64,000 bases of DNA from the NCBI RefSeq assembly GCF_019059575.1, contig NW_024881848.1:434001-498000 (forward strand), given 5' to 3'. Shown piece by piece: positions 58,151-64,000 of this stretch. Source of the DNA: Amphibalanus amphitrite (taxonomy: Eukaryota; Arthropoda; Thecostraca; Balanomorpha; Balanidae). Position 1 is the stretch's first letter. Each line of letters begins with the position of its first letter. The position numbers and the translations under genes were made by a program. The notes beneath the pieces were generated by a model that was given only the letters and a program-made list of their open reading frames with translations, ran no database searches and was not told where the DNA came from.

Positions 58151-58284
58151 AGTTGTAGGGTGGCCGGAACCAGGTGTTTTGTGTGTATCGCGTCGCAGGT
58201 TGGGGTGCCGCGTTGCACGACCCTTCAAAGCGTGCCTACCAGGCTCCCCGGTTTCCTTTACGATTGTGTGTGCGCTTAATATGC

Positions 58285-58612
58285 CTCTGAATAGATGCGC
58301 GTCAGTCGCCGGGGAACCATCCTCATGGTGGCGCCGCGTCAGTCGCCGGGCAACCATCCTCGTGGTGTCGCCGCCAAGGAACCGCACTCCGCTGTACGTA
58401 CCCCCGAGCCGTGCTCGATACGCCTCACCTGCCGTGCCGGCGTTAGTGTGCCTGACCATAGAATCCTTGCAGCCGTTGGTACTCCCCACAGCTTCCCTGG
58501 CTCCCTTCTCGCTCGCTCTCCGCTCCACTCGCCGGCGGCCATGTCGGCGTTAAGGAGTGCGTGATCGGATAATCCTCGTAGCCGTTGGCACTCCGCACGG
58601 ATTCCTTAGCTC
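58285..58612. repeat. short tandem duplications ahead of copy B
   Basis: CGCGTCAGTCGCCGGG plus about 20 bp is duplicated at about 58297 and 58335. A roughly 110-bp block (CCGTTGGTACTCC to GCTCCACTCGCC) at about 58455-58540 is repeated from about 58570 into the start of the 255-bp repeat. Confidence 0.6.
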
Positions 58613-58867
58613 ACTTCTCGCCCACTCTCTGCTCCACTCGCCGTCCGTCGCAGTCGACGACTGCCGTTCGCGCCTCTCGGCTCTGCTGCCAGCGGCGCGC
58701 CCGTTCCTACACTCCCCTTCGCACCACCCCTAGTCAGGGTCTGCCCCGCGTCTGTCGGCGGGGTGATTTATCTGTCTCCGACCCCCGTCTCCCTTTGCTC
58801 CGGTCACGTTCAGTGGCGCCCGGGCAGGGTCCTAACCTTCCATAGCCGCGTCGCCGCTACGAGTTGA
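58613..58867 (+). repeat. 255-bp dispersed repeat, copy B
   Basis: It is the same as 54559-54813 except one T-to-C difference near the end. Unlike copy A it is not bracketed by the 114-bp repeats. Confidence 0.85.
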
Positions 58868-61800
58868 GTGGGTGTTTCGGGTTGGGCTTCTGACACCAGC
58901 CCAATTATGCTTCGAGCAAACCATACTCGTATGACGTTTTATTCAGACTTCTGTTGACATCTGGCAATATTGGACCCTCGCTCGACTTCATATAAATCCA
59001 GTACGGCACCGACGGTTAGAATAATATCAGATTGCCTGTCGCCTACTTGTTCATGGTCTTGGACAGAAAGCCAACGAACTCAGCGGTCGTGATCGCGAAC
59101 ACCTGCTGGACCGGAAGCGGAGCTCGGCCCCGATGATAATATCCAGGCAATCGATCGGGTTTTCTAGTTTTCATGTCGAGCCATTCATGTTCAGGTGCCA
59201 CCCGGTTCATACATCGGTTATATCTCACTCCCGTCGTGATGATGCTGGGAACGTTCCAACTGGGATACACAGCTCACAGCTGATTGCGAGGGTGGTATTC
59301 CCGAAGGTGGTATTAACCATATACCAAAGTCTAGCCGACGTGCCTCCCCCATCCAATTAAGGCCGAAAGCCTTGCATTGCGGCTGTCCTCTGGAAGATCC
59401 TGATTGTTGCTCACTGCTCAGTAATATAGCCGGCGGCGGCTCGTTCCCTCCATCGCCGCGCCGCGTGAGATCCTGCACAGGTGGCAGGTGTGTCACACAC
59501 ACGTTTTGTTTAGATGATGTCGCTGCTGCGTGACTGACTCCAAGAGCTGATCAGGACTTTCGAGTGTCTATGAAGATATGTGACACGGTCTTGGCGTCTG
59601 GCGCGTATCCGGTCTTGTCTCGTCTGGTCTCTTATCGTTTCTCCTTTCCTTTTCATCTCTTCCATCTCTCATCCCATGACTGTCCCCACTAGTTTCATTC
59701 CTTCTCGTCCATCCTACCCCAGCCCGTCTACTGTCTTTCTGATGTCCCTCCTCATGGTGTGGTGGACCCCTCCCCAGTCGATCGGTTCGCTGTTCCGACA
59801 TCTGTGCGGGAGTTCTACACATTGCCGCGGGTTTGTCCTCTGCAGACCGCCGTGACCGACCGGGCCGGTGGTTACACGGTAACGGGGTACGGTGGAGTGG
59901 TCGGAACACCACTGCCGAGCGAACGGTATGCTGGTCCCAAGTCCCGGTGGAATACCCGCAATGGCTCCGGTCAGGTGTGTAGCCTGGGATAACCCACTGA
60001 TGTCTGAGAGCCGAGGTGTTTGACAACTATAGGCCTCTGCCAGCCCTCCATCAGTGTAATAGATCGCTTTACACATGAGTGCCTATACGTCCAAAGCTGG
60101 TAAAACCACTCTATGCTGAAAACATTTAAATGCACCAGCTCACCAAGCCACTGAGCAAGGCATTTATTAATTACTGGCACCAAACCCTCGCCTCGGGACT
60201 GGGCGTGTTGATCATTGTAAAAGGGAGTGTTTGCGTGAGTGTCGGTCGATATGTGAGTCAGCTGGCGTCCTGCGCTGATGAGATGCTCTCAGACACCTGT
60301 CTGCCAGCCGTCCGACAGCGGGATGTCGGCTCTCTGTGAGCCGTCAGAGCCACGCCCCAGCTCCCGGGGCTACTGATAATACAGAGGGAAGGGAGGGTCC
60401 GGCGGCAGCGGGCAGCTCACAGCAGGGATCTGGCGGGTGAGGGTCTAATAGCGAGAAAAAGAAAACAACGTCTGGGGACTCCAACCTGTTCATCGACCCG
60501 TCGATACCACCCCGGCTTCTTTGAAATGATTGACACCTGCATGGGAAATTAAGGCGATTTCCACACAATATTTTTAAGATGTCTAAAAAAAATAAAGATC
60601 TCGTATGTGAACGTCGACATCCTCTCGGCACCCTGGTGTCGAGAGATGGATATTTTACATGGAAAACCATGTAAAATATTCACCGACCACAGACCCCCGC
60701 CACCAACTGCTTCCCACACCCACCGGCTAACCCCCCCCCCCCCCCTTCCTTCTTACCAGTACCGAGCGGCGGCTCATGGCCACCGTCGCCGTACGGCGAG
60801 TCCGTGCCGCCGCCGCCGGCTCATATTCTATGTTTATTGTCTGGAAATGCGCTTGTCACCGTGCAGGTCCGGTTCTCCGTATGCAAATGCCGCTCATTTA
60901 GATGGGCTGGAGAGATTGTGTATGCGCCACCGTCCGAAGGGGGGCATCCGGCGGAGGGGGGGGGGGCGAGGTCAGGCAGCGGGACGGTCACCCCCTGACC
61001 ACCCCCCCCCCCCCTCCCCCGTCCCCCGACCATCATCCTTCTCCGCTGCTGAGCTCTCTGCTTCTCCCCCAGCGTTGCCGCTAAGCCGTCCCGACGGCCG
61101 CCCTGTTCTGCGCCGGCTCAGACCGGGTGTGGTCGCTCCCCTAGCCTAGTCTGCCCTGACCCTGACCGGGCGTATGTCACGAAAACGTCTATCAGAATCC
61201 GCCGACCCGCCTCCCCCGCACGATTGGCGATCGGCTCGGACCAGGAGCGGGCCGGCGTCGCAGCTCGCAGCGTCATGCGTCTGTTTTGGTTACCCAACTG
61301 CGGCTGTGGGGCGGCGGCAATGGTCATAGATTGAGGGTCCATGTGCTGACCGGCTGAGCCGTCTCAGCACCAGCACATGGCCGAAGGTCTTCTGGTGCAA
61401 TCGGTCTCCAGCCTTGGGTCGGTAAGCCAAAGGGCTGCGTCGAGCGGGCTGACCGCTGGCGAGGCGCGGAGCCACTGACGAAACGGGCAGAGGGTCATGT
61501 ATTGTGTTCGACGGGCCGATGGCGATGGACGGGAGAGGTCAGACTGCCGAGTCTACACGGGAGATGGATATCTGTGATCAGCGCATAGACGGCAGAGCTT
61601 AGCTGCGAACTGCGAAATGCGAAAGGTGTCGTAAGGCGCTGTTGCCGAGGCGCTGCGGAGCTGCTACAGCTTTAGCTGAGTTCGGAGAGTCAAGAGGCTG
61701 ACTCATGCCTGGTACTCTGAGCAAAGGAAATGAACCAAGTATAGGGCGCATGTCTAACAGGCTATCACGACTCTCAAGCCTTAGAGGGTGTACTTTCTGA

Positions 61801-63161
61801 AGTCTGAACCAATGCTGGGACTTTTCTCCCCACGTCCACCCCAGCTGCCGCGGCACGTTGCCCATGTGTCTGAGCCACTCCAGCCGCTGGAGAACGGGTG
61901 GCCGCGTGTCGCCGTTTCAGAGTTAGCCGCGGGGTCACAGGAGGCCGTGTGTTACTGATTCATGTCAGATTCGAGTTCTCCCTGCGGTAATTGGCCGCCC
62001 CAACACACTGCGATGGCACGATACCGAGCGACACACGCTCCATGCTGTGTCGAAACTAGACTGTGACCTGACCTCGGGGGCGGCGCTAACAGGCACCCCG
62101 CTCAGCGGCTGACCTCGGGGTCAAATGAGGGGTGGGGCTGACCCTGACCTGTGCCCCGGGGCCTGCGGTGGGCGGGAGGAGGGATGAGGTCGCCGGGGAT
62201 TCCCCAATCAGTAGCCAGAGGAGTGATAAACTCGCACCTGAGCGGTGCATTGGTCATCGAAGGGTGCCCGGAGTCTGGCAGAGGGCACTCCCTGCCCGAC
62301 GCGCGGCGGTCACTCGGCGGAATGTGTCGGCAATCGTCGCGAGTGCCTGGCGCCAATCGTAAATTGGCGTTAACGGCCGGCGAGACGGGTCGGTGAATAG
62401 CTCTGAGAGGGGGAGGGGAGGTGGCCGCACCCAGTTCTGCGGACCGGGCTGCCGCCACTGCCAGCTCGCCGCCGCGGGGGGGGGGGAGAGGTGTGGCCGC
62501 GGTGACAGCTGGGGAGGGTAGGGCTAATGAGCGGTGAGTGAGGATCCGCAGAGGGCAGCCGAGGGTTAATGGGTCTAGGCAGGGCTGACGGACGGCTGAT
62601 ATACGGTACCAAAGCACATAAGACACAACGGACGAAGTGTTCGGGGGTAGTTCGTCTTCAACCAGACCAATGTCATCCCCTGATTCCTAGCATCTTTCCT
62701 GCTCTGCAAAATTCTGATTATATCAAAAGGACCAAACTATATAGAAACGTTTTCCAGTGGATCTAGCCTCTCGGCTATCTCTAAGACCTGCCACCAAGTC
62801 TCGCTGTGTGCCAGGATCCTGGGCCTCTCAGTTGGGTGTGACCCTTTCTGAGCCGTATCGACATCTGGCAGGTGACTTATGATAACCCGGACATACCTAC
62901 CACGCAGTACGCACGGGCTACCGTACCCTCTCAGTCGACCTAACCTGGGTGCGGCGGGGTGACCGGGTACGTCGTCGCAGACCAGGGCACGGCTGAATGG
63001 ACAGGTGGTTTGGTTGGAGGAGTGGCGCGTCGGTTGACAGATAAGGTCGATGTGATGATCAAATTGCGCAGTGAGTTGATTTGACTGTCATTAAGAGATT
63101 ATAATCGAAAGAGCACTCTGATTTTGCGATGCATCGGTGACGCGGTGACGAAATGCATGTG
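58868..63161. other. region without recognised genes
   Basis: No exon or transposon end was identified. A POU-type octamer ATGCAAAT lies at about 60879, and homopolymer C/G runs occur at about 60729-60743 and 61000-61018. Open frames on both strands are short and unremarkable. Confidence 0.4.
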
Positions 63162-63375
63162 TGTAGTGTCCACCGCCGTCTCCGGATTCCGATGTATTCT
63201 CACAAACTCGCGGTGCAAAACACTAAGGCACTGCCGTGCTGTGCGGCCGGGCGGAGCCTCTCGACTGCTGGCTCTGACTGGAGCCGAGCAGGGTGCGGCC
63301 GCCTCACACTCGTATTACCGGGGGCCCGATGCCGAGCCTCGGACACCCGATGCACTAGGTACTCGATACACTACA
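63162..63375 (-). repeat. 3' LTR of the Ty3/gypsy element
   Basis: 214 bp bounded by the 8-bp inverted pair TGTAGTGT/ACACTACA, directly after a purine tract. Boundaries rest on this pair only. Confidence 0.6.
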
Positions 63376-63408
63376 CATTCCCCCCTCTCGCAAAAAAAAG
63401 GAACAGCA

Positions 63409-64000
63409 TCACTGCGACACGTAGTAGTCCGGTCGTCTACAGACACGGTCGCTTCGCCTGGGACGCTGCACGCTCACATCGGCGGCGTCCGGCGACGGCT
63501 CGCAAGCTGTCTCGGTCGACGGGCGAGAAGCAGCGGCGAGCGAGGTCAGCGGGCCAGCGGCGTCGGCCTCGGAAGTCGTGGCGGTCGACGTGGTCTCGCC
63601 GGGCCCAGCGGGGGGAGATGCGGAGGGAGACGCCGGCGCGTATGGGAGACGGGCCAGATGGGCGGCGTTCCAGGTCCGGCCGTCAGCCAGACGGTACGTT
63701 GCGGGACCGACGCGCCCAGTGACTCGCACCGGAGACGTGAACCGACAGGACGTCTTCGAGCGGTGTCCCTGCCGTCTCACGCAGACGTAGTCGCCCTCAG
63801 TGATGCGCGGCGTCGTCACGCCACGGCGGCGGTCGTAGGACCTCTTGTTGGACTGCTGTCGGCGTCGAACTCGAGACGCCACACTGTCGGCTCCTGGTGT
63901 TGACGGCTGAATGACAGGCAGGTTCAGCCTCATCTGTCGTCCATGCAGGAGCTCTGACGGTGACTTCCCAGTTGTCGTGTGTGGGGTGGCTCGATACACC
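63409..64000 (-). CDS. Ty3/gypsy pol, C-terminal part of integrase (partial)
   Basis: The visible 196 residues start inside the integrase core end: YRATPHTTTGKSPSELLHGR is the standard YR.T.H..TG.SP.ELL.GR box. A GPY/F-like module follows (GDYVCV, then VTGRVGPATYRLADGRTWNA then HLARL). The tail is Ser/Ala/Thr-rich. The frame is continuous in this window and starts beyond the right edge. It is a retroelement gene, not a host gene. Confidence 0.82.
   Translation of the reverse strand, partial: VYRATPHTTTGKSPSELLHGRQMRLNLPVIQPSTPGADSVASRVRRRQQSNKRSYDRRRGVTTPRITEGDYVCVRRQGHRSKTSCRFTSPVRVTGRVGPATYRLADGRTWNAAHLARLPYAPASPSASPPAGPGETTSTATTSEADAAGPLTSLAAASRPSTETACEPSPDAADVSVQRPRRSDRVCRRPDYYVSQ

Larger units (their letters stand above)
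63162..64000 (-). mobile_element. 3' end of a Ty3/gypsy LTR retrotransposon (runs off the window)
   Basis: On the - strand the visible part is the end of pol, then a purine tract at about 63378-63386, then a 214-bp 3' LTR (63162-63375) with TGTAGTGT at its start and ACACTACA at its end. The 5' part and 5' LTR lie beyond 64000. The part seen looks whole. Age cannot be judged without the other LTR. Confidence 0.75.

Noticed and set aside
58814-58829. Primer-binding site of an LTR element
   Set aside because: TGGCGCCCGGGCAGGG looks like one, but no matching LTR with TG..CA ends was found to its left; kept only as a weak hint.

Overview
The window is animal nuclear DNA, probably from an arthropod. 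Its one host gene that I can support is an eyes absent (eya) orthologue on the + strand. I built it by hand as 15 exons from 708 to 45027. All introns are GT-AG and every junction is phase-consistent. The open model is 643 residues with no initiator Met, so the start lies upstream of the window or in an exon I did not recognise. The organism is a guess from family resemblance and CpG-rich sequence: a crustacean such as a barnacle would fit, but nothing here proves it.

The eya layout is as follows. Exon 1 (708-760) is followed by an intron of about 11.8 kb. The Tyr/Ser/Gly/Pro-rich transactivation region is encoded by exons 2 to 7 (12514-17011). The haloacid-dehalogenase-type Eya domain is encoded by exons 8 to 15 (17782-45027), beginning with a perfect WDLDET motif. 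The C-terminal end of the Eya domain is unusually divergent. In two places (15819-16045 and 44457-44762) the last tens of bases of an exon, together with its splice donor, have been amplified in tandem.

The introns and the 3' flank are full of transposons, most defined by matching inverted ends and target-site duplications (TSDs). They include TTAA-flanked MITEs at 821-1718, 4199-5185 and 48780-49671 that are packed with AGGTCA nuclear-receptor half-sites; two further TTAA MITEs at 13369-14229 and 21910-22692; a tRNA-type SINE at 27463-27822; a 3.06-kb hAT-type element at 35235-38290 holding a 1.17-kb palindrome; a TA-flanked element at 39098-40069; and a 5'-truncated LINE at 41587-42667.

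Downstream of eya, 46153-51816 is a nest of transposons inside transposons up to four deep (five elements), and its outer element has an 11-bp TSD. From 51828 to the right edge I see no host gene. That stretch holds two nearly identical 255-bp repeats 4 kb apart, a GC-rich minisatellite field at 56940-58170, and the 3' end of a Ty3/gypsy element on the - strand that runs off the right edge.
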